Shown piece after piece: positions 44,101 to 59,100 of a stretch of DNA of 64,000 bases. The translations under genes and the position numbers were made by a program. Every line of letters starts with the position of its first letter. Position 1 is the stretch's first letter. The DNA is from Triatoma infestans (Eukaryota > Arthropoda > Insecta > Hemiptera > Reduviidae), in NCBI GenBank assembly GCA_011037195.1, contig JAAEAF010000103.1, positions 420,930 to 484,929 of the forward strand, in the 5' to 3' direction. The notes under the pieces are model-generated. The model was not told where the DNA came from. It saw only the letters and a list, made by a program, of their open reading frames with translations, and did no database searches.

Positions 44101-47100
44101 CTTTTCTAAAACGTCCAGTACATGATCAAACATTTGCGCAACTAACTTGTTCCACAAAAGTTGTTCAGAGAATGTTACATTTTGAATTAATTCAAAGCCG
44201 TCCGAAATCATTGGTGCAGCAATTTAAACATGTACGGATATATTGAAAACTTTGTTTTTATTCCCATTATTTCGTTTTATATCGACATTTTAAGGAATTA
44301 AAATTGCAGGCATTTTCCGAATGTGTTTCAGCGGTTTGATGAGAATTTCTAACAAAAGAAAAGAGTCAAGAGATATTTTCCGTGATAGCCTGCTTCTTTT
44401 AGTGGTCATCGACCGGTTTCGGGCGTTCGCCCATCATCAGGATGCTTTTTATCAAACAGTGTGATAACATAGATTTGTACAGAGCATATTTAGTTGTTAC
44501 ATTCAAATTTGCTTTGTGCAAATCTATGTTATCACACTGTTTGACAAAAAGCATCCTGATGACGGACGAACGCCCGAAACCGGTCGATGACCACAAAAAG
44601 AAGCAGGCTATCACGGAAAATATCTCTGATGCTTTCCAGCACTGCGAAACCAACCACAGCAACAAAAGAAAAGAGTTTTACCCGATTAATGAAAAGTGAA
44701 AATCGATATACGAGTATAAAAAAAGAAACTTGGAATTCATCGTGTAACTTTTTTTTTTCTAAATCACTTCTCGGAAACTATGACGTTCATTCAATAAGTA
44801 ACGAAATTCATGGTTATAGTTCTAATGTGGTTTATTAAATTTATCTCACAATATACCTATTTTTCGACTTAATTCTCGAATATACATATTTATGTTTTTG
44901 GTGTTCATTGCGACCGCTGTATTCAATGTTGTAAATTGCATAAATTCAATTTACAGCATACATATTTATACTTGTGAAGTTTGTAGATGGTTGGGAAAAC
45001 TGAAAACTGTAGATAATACTTGTAGAGAAAGTGAAATGATAAAATGAACTGGATGAAAGCCAAATAGGGATGTTTAAAAGTAAATCAACAATCTTCTTTC
45101 TCCTCATCGTAGTGAACAAAAACCAATTGTTAGAGTGGATACATAGAAACAGTTGGGAAATAGTTCCATTTGTGAAAATATATTTCGTAAACAAGCGTCA
45201 CTTGCAGCTACTGAAGAAATTTTAAATAATGGTTATACCTAATCCACCTACACAAATGTTTGACAGTATCTGTAACAAGCACATTTGTATGTAAAACAGA
45301 AATTTGAGCGAATTATTTGTTCGTAAATGACACTTTTTAACGACAGTCATTTGAACCTTATATTTCTATTATAAATAGTAGCACTTCCTCTTCACTTTCA
45401 CTTGTTCTTTTGCAACAAACCTTCAGAACTTTTAAAAACATTTAAATATTTCAATACTAGTATAATAAAGTTGGCAGGGGCCAACAAAGAAAATTTTTAA
45501 ACTTCAGGAATATTTACCATCTTTGGTCCTTTGAGAATCCAACGATTTCATTCTAAGAGAGTCCAACGATGTACTTGTATTATTAACAACGGCGAAACTT
45601 AACCAGTTATTTATATTGACATTTAAAATTTGTTTTATTAACTAAATGTTATTAACGTACTCATAACAAATATTTTTTTCAGATATTGATTCAATTAGAA
45701 ACGACATACGGTCTCGTCTTTGGTTTTCATACAGAAAAGGCTTCGTTCCTATTGGAGATTCAGGATTAACATCTGACAAAGGCTGGGGCTGTATGCTTCG
45801 CTGTGGACAAATGCTTATTGGACAAGCACTCATAAATTTGCATCTGGGTAAAAATTAAATTTTGTCTTTAATATATCATGTATTAATTCTTTATAAGTTT
45901 AAGAATATCTTAGCTTAACAAAGTTTAATATTTAATGCATCAGGTTTTTCTTTTATAATAAAACTTTATCAATTTTTATGAAAAATTTTAGACTTTTTAA
46001 ATTTACAAACATTTAATATCAATAATAATGATTTAATATTATAGTTACTTATTGAGACTTGGAATTAGCAGACAGAATCTAGAAAATTTATTCAGAGTTA
46101 CATACACTGTAGAAACAAAGTGAATTATACATTTTATGGCTTCCCGTTTTTTGTTTCCTTTTTTTAAAGGTAGAGATTGGATATGGACACCAGCTACCTA
46201 TGACTCTAAGTATCTTCAGATTCTAAAAATGTTTGAAGATAGTAAAAGCGCACCTTATTCTATACACCAAATTGCACTAATGGGTGCATCGGAAGGAAAA
46301 CAAGTTGGTGATTGGTTCGGTCCAAATACTGTGGCCCAGGTCTTAAAGTAAATCATCAATTTTTTTTGTTTTGTTTCATTTACTCATTAACTAGTCTCAT
46401 GTTAAACTCAGTTTAGAATTTCAGGTGTTGAAGGATGCAATGTTTTACTTACGTTGGAAGATAATACTATCTAACTAAAATATTGTTAATTTAATATAAA
46501 CAATTTAATGATTAAATTAGGAAATGATATATTCATATGACATTTACGAAAGTCTGTTAAAGATCACATAAAAAAAAAAAAAGAATGATTTTGAAACTGA
46601 ATTTTTGTTCCCAGATGCCAGTTTTGAATTGATATTTACAAAATATGGTGCAAAGCATTTTCTTACTGTAATTCTTACAGTTTCATTTAGCATGTTGGCT
46701 TTAAAGTTACAATTTTTATTAATGTTTAGAAGTTTCAATGGTATCTCATTATCAAGGTGTGTGATCACCTGCCAGTTCCTTTCACATCCAGTATTTTGCA
46801 GCGTAAATTGTATTTGATATTCTCAACTTTATAAGAATACCATATTTTAACTGATTTTTTAAATTTTGTTATGAATGCGACAAAGAAAGCAACCAATAGA
46901 AAAGTGGAGGTTAGTGAGACAACATCTGTATGAAAACTCAAAACTGATATAAGAAATAATACTGTACTACTTGATAGCATAAAGTTTTAGCAAATTCCTT
47001 CGAGAAATCTTATTTTGTAAAATAAAAGAAAACTATTGTTTATTCTTCATTGTTGAATGTGAAAGTAATTGTGTAGAAAAAAAAAAATCAATTGCTGTCA

Positions 47101-50100
47101 ATGTGAAATAAAATTATCAACTGCTTAAACATTTTTAACATTCCCATGGGTCATCAAGTTCTAGTGAAAGAAGGATTAATTTGTTAAATTAGTTTCCCAC
47201 ACATTTTATTTATTTATTTTCAAATTTCTATTGTAACTTTGTCAACCAGACTCTTTTGTATAAAGATTTTCTCTACGAAAAATATTCTATTCAATTCTTG
47301 TTTCCTAACTATTTTCTAAATATTATTTCCCTTTATTTTGCAGAAATAATTTTTTATTAGTAGCAAATGGCAGTTTGTTTATATATATACATTATGGGAA
47401 ACATTCATTTTCATGAAGATGTTAGTTTTTCATATTTATTATTTAATGATTGTAAGATATAAATATTTGTATATTGTTTTCAGAAAGCTTGCTGTTTATG
47501 ACGAATGGAGTGGCTTAGTTGTACATGTCGCACTTGATAATTTAATAGTCGTAAATGAAATCCGTAAGTGACTATTTATTAGTATCTATTTATTATTTAT
47601 TTATTTATTTATTATTCTTTATTATTTACCATATTTTGTTTTATAACCCTAAACATTAAACAAATATCTCTCAGTTGCATGTACTATGCTTAAAGCAAGT
47701 TTAACTTATATTACAGTTATAATTTTTGTATAGTGGATGTTCAAAGGAGATTTGGAATTAATATTTTTTCTGTTTCAAACCAAGGCGCTAAAAAGAAGTG
47801 AAATTATTTGTTTTTATAGCTGTAGAGCATAAATTAGGTACTTTTCCCAATTTGTGTTTTTTACTTATATAAACTACATTTTCTTTAAAATCTTAAAAAC
47901 TTGAGTTTCCGGGTTGAGACCGCGTCAGATATATATATATGGAAATATGTAAATGGGACACTCTGTACATTATATTATTGTATATATATATATAGGGTGT
48001 AACAGCAACCTCTGGCAATACTTCGGGATATGGTTTGTCACTTTATTGGAACAAAAAATTTCTAATAAACCATGGTCCGATTCGTTCGCCTTCAAAAGTT
48101 ATTCTTCATTTGGAAAATTTTCAATTTTCCTACTTTTTTCTCATAAAATTGATTATATCTCAAAAAGTTTTTTACATAAATCATATCCAATTACACCTTT
48201 GGAAATAGCATTAAATTTCCTATAAGAAACAGAAGTTTTATTTTAATTTAATTAATTATAAGGTTTTTCAGTGACTTTAAACTCAACCCTACAGCGCTTC
48301 GACTGTTAAAAACAACTTTTCAATAGTATTTTCTTATAAATTTCTTTAAGGCTAGCGTATGGTCCGGTTACAGAAAAAATATCTACATTTCACCAGCTTT
48401 CCAACGATAATAAATATCATGGGGTTTCTTTCTTGTTTTGTTAAAGAAAATGCGAAATAAATGTAAAAAACAACAAAATTCAAATTGAGAACTGTTATAA
48501 AAATATCCTAAGATTAGCTAATTTTGCCTCTTTTTTTTTCTGATAAATCAAATAAAAAAAATAAACAAATAAATCTCATAAATCAAAGTTTATTAATGTT
48601 AAAATGATGGAGTTGAGAATGATAAAAGAAAATACAAAAAATATGATTTAATTAACGAAAAAAATCTTTTCCATCTGTAAGAGGGTTAAAAATTTAAAAA
48701 CACACAAAAAAATTAAATAGAAACTTTTTACACAAAAGAAAAATTTAATTTAATTTAAAGAAAATGTTCAAAATGTTTATCCTCCGCGTAGACAAAGTCT
48801 GCTTCTTTATGACACTGACGAAACAGCACTTAGCACTTCACCGCAGTTTTTTTTTAATTTCTTCCGCAGCTTCATATATCCGGTGCTCCAGCTCTTCCCG
48901 AACATACTCAGCTGCAGCTTCCGACGCGCTGCCGTTACAAAAACCATAAATAAAAATCATATTTCGGTATTCTGTCAGAGAACTGTGGCATTTTGAATGT
49001 ATGACCAGCTAAATCACGACTTAATGTTTCTGTTTATTAGAATTAGACGGATTTCTATCGTGAGATTACAATTCCAAAGTTCATTCCAGTATTATTAATT
49101 AATCTTAGGATATTTTTGTAACAGTTCTCAATTTGAATTTTGTTGTTTTTTACATTTATTTCGCATTTTCTTTAACAAAACAAGAAAGAAACCCCATGAT
49201 ATTTATTATCGTTGGAAAGCTTGTGAAATGTAGATATTTTTTTCGGTCGCCTTCAAAAGTTATTCTTCATTTTGGAAAATTTTCAATTTTCCTACTTTTT
49301 CTCATAAACTTTATTATATCTCAAAAAGTTTTTTACAAAAATCATATTCAATTACTCCTTTGGAAAGAGCATTAAATTTCCTATAAGAAACAGAAGTTTT
49401 ATTTTAATTTAATTAATTATAAGGTTTTTCAGTGACTTTAAACTCAACCCTACAGCGCTTCGACTGTTAAAAGCCACTTTTCAATGGTATTTTCTTATAA
49501 ATTTCTTTACAGAAAAAATATCTACATTTCACAAGCTTATATGTATATAGTTTACGATAAATCGGTGGTTGAAAGTGCTGATTTCTTTTTGAACCCCACT
49601 TTTTACTACTGTTTTGAAAACTACTAAAAAAATGAAGAATAATGCCGTTAATTTCACTCCAATATTTCAAACCTTTGCCGAGTTATTCAATCTTAAAGAA
49701 TAAATTTTCGTCTTTTTTCCTATTTCTCTGTTTCATAAACAAAAATCAAAAGCGGATTTTCTTATTAATTTCGAATTTATAAGAGAGCTCAAATGCTGAT
49801 AAAACTTAAAGCCTATTTTAAAGCCATAAGGGACTTAAAAATCAGATAAACCATCATTAAAACCAAACAGTTTTCCAGTTCATTTACAAAAATCTATAAA
49901 ATAATATTTTCTAATTATTCAAAATGACCTCCTCGGCTTAATCGGCACAAGCGCAGTCGCTGCCCAACAGATGAAGTTGCTAATCGTATAGTGTCTGCCA
50001 GAATTGCTAAGCAGTTTTGGATTAAGCCTTCTCTAAGTGCTTCTGGAGATGTTGGTTCCCTGACATAAATTTTTTCTTTCAGATATACCCAAAGAAAAAA

Positions 50101-53100
50101 TTCAAGAGGGGTTAAATCTGCCGATCTGGAAGGCCAGCTTACCGATCCCTGCCTTCCGATCCAGGCTACTGAACATCTGTCTGTTAATGTTTGGTGCGGA
50201 ATGGTTGGAGATAAAGCTATTGGCCCATACTTTCCGCCAGGTGCCTTAAATGAGCAAAAATACGCTAATTTTACCAAGAGTTATAACAGTTGCTGGAGGA
50301 TGTGTCATAGAATGTCAGAACAAGAATATGGTTCCAACAAGATGGTTGTCTCCCGCGACTATGCCTTAGTGGCGAAGAGAGAAGTGAATGAGATGTTCAG
50401 TAACCGCTGGATCGGAAGTCAGGGACCGGTAAGCTGGCCTTTCAGATCGCCAGATTTAATCCCTCTTGATTTTTTCTTTGGGGATATCTCAAAGAAAAAA
50501 TTTCCAAGAAGTTGCGGAAATTTTGAAACTTCCTAGATCGACTCTATCGGAACATTTCAATATCCCTTAAGTGAAGGGAAAGTGTCTGGAAACCTTCCAA
50601 GTCATCTGACTGATTCTCTAAGAGACATGTCTCTGTCAATTATTTATTTGTTTCTACCCTCACCAGGATTGATTGATTTTTTTCCCATACGAGTGATGAA
50701 GGCATTTCTGTCATTTTATAGCGAGCAACCCAATAGAACACAAAATATTCTCCATTAATCATGTTTTGTTGTAGTCATTCTTTCTGAAATCCATATTTAA
50801 AAAAAGACTGAAGATCCTTATTAAACCCTCCAAGTCTGTTTCTTTAAGAAAGTTCATAATCTAGACGGTTGTAAGGAGAGTATATCCTATTCCTGGAAGA
50901 GCGAAATCTTCTTTAGATGATAGTGTCTTAGTTTCCATCAGAAGAAATGTTAAGTCTCCTCCATCTTTCCAAGTCTGCACGCGCCATCTTTCTCAATATT
51001 AGTTTCTTATTTTCTTTTTACAAGCAAATAAAAATGAAATACTAAAAATCTTTAGTCGGCTGAAGAATAAAAGAAAGTTCCAATCCCTCTAAAGAGTAAA
51101 TAAAATATTTGTCTTTTTATTTTTCCAGCGGGCTTTGCTTCCAACTACCGATTTTTAGTAGAGACTCTTTAGCAATTATTTCTTAAAACTTTATAACTCT
51201 ATGGGCTAAACCTTGAATCGAACGTAGCATTGTTTTAACGGCTAGCCAGAAGACACGGTCCATCATGACCTCTCTACCAACCTTGGTTCCTCCAGATAAT
51301 TCGATTTAACATTCCGCAATTCATTGTCTACTCTTTTTATTACTCTTTTCAAAAAGCTCTGGTTGTTTTCTGTTAGTGATATAATCAAAGAATTCCACCT
51401 GCTTTTAAAGGCTAATTTTGAAGAATTACTTGCCAAATTAGCTAGAAAAATTTCACTATTTCAATACACTTCTTGTGCTCATACTTTTTCCAGAAATAAT
51501 TAGTTTCGTAATATTATATAAAAAAAAATAATAATCATATTATTATTGAATTTTTAAGGACGATTATGCAGAGTCACAGCGAGATATGTACCTGCTCGAA
51601 CGTGGAAAGCACTTTTACTAATTGTACCTTTGCGATTAGGAATTAATGAAATTAATTCAGTCTATATTAAAGGACTTAAGGTAAATTTTCATAAAGTGTC
51701 AATTATATTATTTTTTTGTTTTGTTTTAAGATTTCATTCACACAAGCTAGTTGTACGCCCAGCTTTTTTTAAATGCAAAAGTTAAATCATGCGTTTAGAT
51801 TAAAATATTCAAACTAATCATTTTGATTATCTCAAAAATTGCTCATAGGATAAAAATTCCTCTCCATTAGTAAAAACGTACTTCTGTTGTTAGAGCAGTC
51901 TCGCTAACCATTCTTATTTAAGAATGTTCTTGTTTCTAGTCAGTGTTAACACATTTGCTGCATCTCTTATGCCAATTTGAAATCAGTGAAAGTATCTGTG
52001 ACCAATGGGGGTCGTTATCAGTGAAACAGGCCTAAGTTCAGAAATGGCCCATGTTTAATTTAAGTGCAATCTACTTTCTGTAGAAGTATAGGTAAACTAG
52101 AGTAGTCTAATTCTTAATTCTCATGTTAATAAGAACATGAAGACCCTAATCCTTACCCATATTCCCAAGTTTGCAGTAATAATTTTTCTGTATGTACACA
52201 TGTATTTTCCTTTTATATTTTTCCTTTAAATTTTAATAAGGAGAAAGTTTTATTCGGCCAGAAAAAGTCTTCGAAAAATTAATTTTTTCATTTATTTATA
52301 TTTAAATTTGTATTTTTCTTTCATTACTGTTTTTGGTTTATTAAAAAATAATAGTATAATTCGTTTCTTAATTTTTTTCTCGTGTTATTTGGTGTTTATT
52401 TGTCTTCGAGCATATGTTATATAATTTCCGTTTGTAAATTTGTTTCACTTCATTTTCTTTACAGATTGGTAAATATGTATTTTTTGTTTTTTTTTTAATA
52501 AACTTTTCAGAACTCCTAATTAAGGACATCAGTAGTAACAACATAGCAGCAATATATTTTAATTTTTCAAAAACTTTCTCTGGCCATTGCCAAATAAAAG
52601 CTTCTTTTCATTTAAGGCTTGATGGCTTAGGTAGAAGTCATGATTTAATGTTAATAAAAGATGTATTTTTCATATAGAATTGAAACATTGCTATTCCTTT
52701 TGCATTCTGTATGAATGCAGAACCAACCAAATTATTAATAATAATTTAATTTTTGTAATATATTTATATAAGGATCATTCATAAGTAAAAAGACAAAGAA
52801 ATTATACAATCCACATACAATGATGGTTGGCAGGGGTGCTAAAGAGGAAATTTTTCATCAACATAGAGAAGTTTAAATTTCGAAAAAGAACTTAAATCAA
52901 AGAATATTTGTATAAGAATAACGAGACTTTCATCATTATAAATTGGCATTGTGGTCATCAATTTAAAACTTGTTCTGTGTACATAACCTCTATTACTCAT
53001 TAACGAAGGCAAATCTTACAGAAATCTGCACATTGGCAGAACAGCGTAATAAAAATATAGAACAGAATTTATTAAAATAATACAGTGAAATAATACGTGT

Positions 53101-56100
53101 ACGTTATATGAATCGTATGAACTGCGATTAAGGGGTTTGACAAATCAGAAGTGATCCTTATTGTTTTAAGTATTTGCACCTTGCAAGGAGACCAGTCATG
53201 GTTTCAATTCCGACACTTAATCTTGCGAGGTGCTTGTAACCGTATTCTAAAAGACAAACTAGAGAAGAAATTGCTGAAGAATGTAAGTATTGGCTTAGTT
53301 CATTTCATTATTCATAGACATAAAACACAGTGCTCCAAATTAGTTAACGAATCACCAGGAGAAATCAAACTTAGTGTTTTGAGGAACTCAACAACATTAT
53401 TGGAGGAGATGGATATTACGAAGGAATGTGTGACTTGTGATGGATCAATTGGAGCGAGGTTGATTCTAAACGGCAGAGAATGGAGCGGAAGCAGCCCGGA
53501 TCTCCAGCAAATTCAAGACCCAACCAACGGCTGACAAAAGTGATGCAAGCCATGTTTTGGGATGTGAAACGACCAATATTTACTGATTAGTTGCAAGGAT
53601 AACATACTTTTGGTCACTATAATAGAAAGATGCTTGAAAATAAAGTGCAGCTTGCAATCCTGAAAAGTTTTATTGTTTTGCAATGGATATGGTACTCCTG
53701 CTCCAAGATAAATGCTTGGCCACAATAACGCTTGAACATTAATTTAGGTCGGGAGTGTTTTTACCATATCCGCCTTTTAGTCCGAATCTCACATCAACGG
53801 ATTTTTTTGTTCGATCTCACATTACTTGACATTTACAACATTGTACAGTTCACAGCAATGAAGAAGTGAAAACGAATAAGCAAAACTGATTCACATTTCA
53901 AGACAAAGAATTTTTTAATGCCTACATAAAAATCTAGTAGAGTCATGGGTCATATGTAAAAATATATTAAGAGATTATATCGAATAGGAAAATTGAGGTT
54001 CATTTAATACATCAAATTATGATAACTACCTGTCACTGTACTTATTGAATGACTTTCATAAATGATAAGGTACTGGGAAGGACCAGCTAAGGTACTTTTA
54101 AAATTCGTTTTTTGGTTAGTAAAGTGTTTTGAACAGATGGATGGAGCCGAATTGTTGGTCAGAATCTGACATTTTATCAATATTATCCGGCTTCTTTTTC
54201 CTTCCAATTTATTTTATAACTTCCCTCATAGAATCAGTATATTCTAAGACTGAAACTTTAAATGTTAAAATCTACATATCTACATTTTTTGCGATTTGCT
54301 CGGATGATCGCAGACATTGAAACCGGCTGACTAGAAGAAAAAAAGTAGGCTAAGGCGGTTTAAATATCAGTTATTGTTGAAAAAAAGTTAGAAGTAAATT
54401 AGTCAGATAATGTAGATTTTTCTTTTTCCTTAGACATGCTTTATGTTCCCACAAAGCCTAGGTGTAATCGGAGGAAAGCCAAATCATGCACTTTATTTTA
54501 TAGGTTGCGTTGGTAAGTTTTTGCTATTTAATCATGTGGTAATATTAATTTATTTGACACTAAATTTACTGTATTATAATTTTTCAGGTAATGATGTTAT
54601 TTTTCTTGATCCACATACTACCCAATCAATTAGAGACAGAAAAGAACATGGGCACGACAAAATCGACAGTTCTTATCATTGTCAACAAGCCAGTCGGTTG
54701 CATATTCTTCATATGGATCCATCAGTTGCTGTGGTCAGTTTGTTTTTCCTCGAATTAATTACTTTGAAAATTTGCTGTCATCATTCATATCATTTTAAGT
54801 TAAACTGGACTTAGTATTTATTTATTGAACACGTTTCATATATTTTTTAAGCTGAAACATCTAATTTGTTCCTTCCTATCCAAGCTTTATTTTACTCACT
54901 TATATTAGTGAAGAAAATTAAAAATTCTTTCTTTTTTATTGGCTTTATGGAGAAATCTTATTGAAGCAAATATTTCTCAAAAAATTCCGTTTGCCTGCAA
55001 CTTTTGTTCATGAAATTTTGATCAAATGAAGTTTTATTTACGTTTTTACTTTTACTAACTTTGCTTAGGGAAATTACGGTAGTACTTGTAATCGTGTGGT
55101 TTGGTCTCATCTGTGAAAGGCTGGAAACGTTCATTGAAGCCATCCTAGATAGTTTCCCATTATATTTTCTTTGTATCCATGGCGTGGAATTGTTTGTCAT
55201 TGGGTCTGTTGTACTGGACGTATCAACTAGCCGTCCCATAGTGATATAGGATGAGTACTCCGATGGTCATTATCCCCCTGCCGAGTTGATGGATCTCAAA
55301 TTGAATTGTTAGAATAGATAATGAGAATAAACGTATTACCAGCTTTAGTAGTCTGAGCTGTGGTTTGAAGATTCTATTATGATAAATTAGGCGCAAATGT
55401 AAGGACGAGTACAGTTTGTTGTGGTGAGTGATGAATCCGCTTGCTGCAGCGATGTTTGGGGTAACGGATGCTGCTCCTATTTGCTGCAATAGGAAGTGCA
55501 AGGAGCCGTAGTGTAAGCCACAGTCACCATTTGACATTTAGTCAGACTGGGAGGGAGACTATCCAGGGTGCATGCGCTGCTAGTACAGTGGGCTTTTTGG
55601 TTGTATTTTCTCGAACACAGCCAACCTGAAGAAGATTTCAAATAACTTTACGCTTTCAGATGAGCCTCGTCGTGGAGATAGATATACATGTGTGTAGATA
55701 GTATACGAAGTTTAAACAAAATTCTTAGAGTCGTTTCCAAGAAAAATCACGAAAAACTAAAAAATCTATTCAGTAAAGTCAAATTCCCCATTTGCTAAAA
55801 ACCCAGTTTCAAAGAGCTGACACGATCTCAATACTTCAAAAGCGACTGCGACAAATGGGATCTCTTGATGTTTACACTACTGCCCATTATCGATACCGCC
55901 ACTATTTGGATTGAGAGTTGTATCGATGTTCGAAATTTCTTTAACACGGATGGAACACCTTGACGTTATTAAACGTCAACAAGGTAATTTCCCACTACTA
56001 AGGACAAAAATTACTTTTGAAAAACCTTTTTGCTTACCACATAAAAGACTCACTTTTTGCAGAGCGAATTTAAAACATTGGCTGCATAGCTATAAGCTGC

Positions 56101-59100
56101 CACAGAAAAAATAAATAAATAAATTTAAAACATCCCAACAATTTAAAATAAAACATGTACATCATTCATCTGTTTATAAGAGATTATTGTGCCTTTCTTG
56201 TAACTTCTTAGTAGCATCAAATTTAATAAAGAATTAATAGCACTGCCTCCACTCTTTTTCAATAATTTATTTGCAACTGTACAATGAATAAATACAATAA
56301 GCAAATGTGATGAATTCGTGACATGAATTATATGTGAAGAAAATACACAATGGGGAATAGCAATGGCACGTCTTCACTTTTCGCCATCATGTGTTTCTGT
56401 GCATCTCAAAATCACAGGGAACCTCAAACTTGATATTCCGTTTAGGTACTACCTAATCCGCATCTTCCGGTTAGGGCAGGCAAAATCCATCACCCAGAAT
56501 TACAACTTTACTGATTTTATTTTCTAACGATTTTCTCGCATATCACTTAAAAAATGTTGATCACTTTTATTTGAAACATTTTCCTGTGAAAATTTATTTT
56601 TGGGAGTTCTTGAGAATGTTAACGTTAAGCTTTCCTCTAAAGTACCACTTCTCTTTAATACAATATATAATTCTGCCACCAGTAATAATAATAATAATAA
56701 TAAAATTTATTTTATTCCACAAAAATTACAAAAAAAAAAGTACACCTGATTGCAAAAACAAAAATCTGGTGTGAAACACTAACACAACTTTATCTTACTC
56801 CAGTTCTCAAAATTATAATTGACAAATTTTATAGTTTGTGCACCTAATTTTATGAAATTCGTCGAAACCTGAAAAAACTGCTCAGTAAACGCACACTTCC
56901 GGTTTACTAGTTTTCTTGAAACTCAGAATTTTAGCCATCTATTTATTTCTAATTAATTTTATTTTGATGATAGCATTGTATAATCAACTATGATAGCACT
57001 TTACAGAAAAACATAACCCCACCCTTCTCCTAAAAGTGTCCTTAAATGAATTTTCCCAGAGAAATGTTTTAAATAAAAGTTGTAGATCTTTGTATGTTTA
57101 GTTTATACAAGAAGTTTTAAGAAAATCGTCGGAGACATTTTTGACAAAACGCAAAAAGTGAAAAAAATCATTTAGTAAAGTGGTAATGTAAACGCATTTC
57201 CGGCTATCCGATTTTTTTTTTAAACTCGGAATTTCAACAACATACTCAATTCTAATTAACATTATTTAGATGATAGAATTGTTTTAATAAACTGAAATTA
57301 GTACTTTAGATGAAAACCTAACCCCACCTCTCCACCATAACCTGCCCTTAAATGAATTTTCCCAGAGAAACATTTCAAATAAAAGTTGTAGCTCTTTGTA
57401 TTTGTAGTTGAAAGAAATCGTCGGAGCATTTTTGAGAAAATCGCAAGAAAGTGAAAAAACCATTCAGTAAAGTGGTACTTCCGGTTGAGGAATTTTGACA
57501 GATGACCCATTGTCGGATCCGTCGGTGATACCTAATCGGAATATCAAGTTTGAACTTTCTATGATTTTTCGTTTTTGAGCTATGCTGTTCACATATACAC
57601 ACAGACATACACACCATTTGCTAAAAACCACTTTTTTGGACTCAGGGGACCTCAAATCGGATATTTCCGGTGAAAACTCGATTATTATAGGAGTAAGAGA
57701 AGGTAAAAATACCATATGACAGTAACATCAGTCCGCTCAGCACGGGATATGCTGAAAGAAAATAAAAAAGATCTCGTGTTACATAATGAACAAATTCTTG
57801 TTTCATTCGGACACCAGGGCTTATAATTTAAATGAAATAAATCACATAAAACTTTGAAAATTATAGAAATAAAATATAATGGTATTTTTCATAAGATATC
57901 AACCTGGATATCCTGAGTTCGAATCCAGCATGATTCTCTTAGATTTTCTCTTCCTAGGAGCTCATTGTCCGGTGATGGACAATTTGTCTGTAGCTAGAGA
58001 ACACTGTCCGGAAGTCGGCAGTGCACTGATAAGGCTCCGAGGGGCACAAAAGATCTCATTCCTATTAAAAAAAAAATTCTTCAAAGTTGGAATGCAAACT
58101 CAGCTCAGATAAAACCTATCACTTTAATTTGAAACATCTTCCTGGAAGAATTGTTTTTTGTAAGTCCGGAGAAATCTGCGACGTTATATTTCAGTGTATT
58201 ACGAGTAGTTCAATATTACTGGCGCTTACTTTTGGACTACAATGTAATCATTTCTACAACTGTCTGGTTAGTTACTTGTCCCCCTTCCACCGCTATACTT
58301 ATGTTAGGACAAATGAGTAAATTTTGATGTAAAGAAAAGTTTGGCATTCTGTAAGAGATAGTCGTTTAGTGTTTCCTTCTAGATTTTTTTCTAATCACAG
58401 GATTCGGTGAACACGCAAATTCGAAAAACTGGCGGTACTCAATATTTCTTGTCACCGAAGTTACATAAAGTAACAGCTATGTCTATGTTTCCATTATATA
58501 ATAATAAGTTTCATCATTTTCATATGTTGTTTATGTTTGTTTTAACTAAACTTGCTGCGCTTAGCTGCAACGTATACACTTTTAAGAATAGGAAACTAGT
58601 TCTCTTATTGCTAGTTTCCTTTCGCTAAGTCACTCTTTAATAATTAGAGGTATGTGATTGTTGTTTAATGATTTAATAAATAAAAAGCGTTGCGTTTCAT
58701 TTATCCCGTTCTTTTTTTAAAAAAAGAAGACATTTCCCTTGTTTTTATGTGATGCAAGAGAAATTGGTTGAATAATAATTCTATGAATTCATTTATGTAG
58801 GGGTTCTTTTGTAAAACCGAAGCAGATTTTGACAATCTATGCAAGAATATACGAGATAGATTAATGATAGAGAAGCAGCCATTATTTGAACTAACTGAGG
58901 AACGTCAAGATTTGTGGACTGAAGAAGCACAAGAGGCAACCACGTTAACACAAAATGGTAAATATTGATGACTTGTATATTTGATAAAAATTAAAAATAG
59001 GAAAAAAAAATGAATATCTAAAAATAGTTCTTGGAATTATATATATACATATATATAAAATCTAAATAAATTAATTTCTTCTGTTATATTTTGTTTTCAG

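Noticed and set aside
54958..55537. Overlapping minus ORFs of about 100 codons downstream of ATG4 exon 7
   Set aside because: No recognisable family, and the stretch lies inside an ATG4 intron with mobile-element character but no diagnostic motif.
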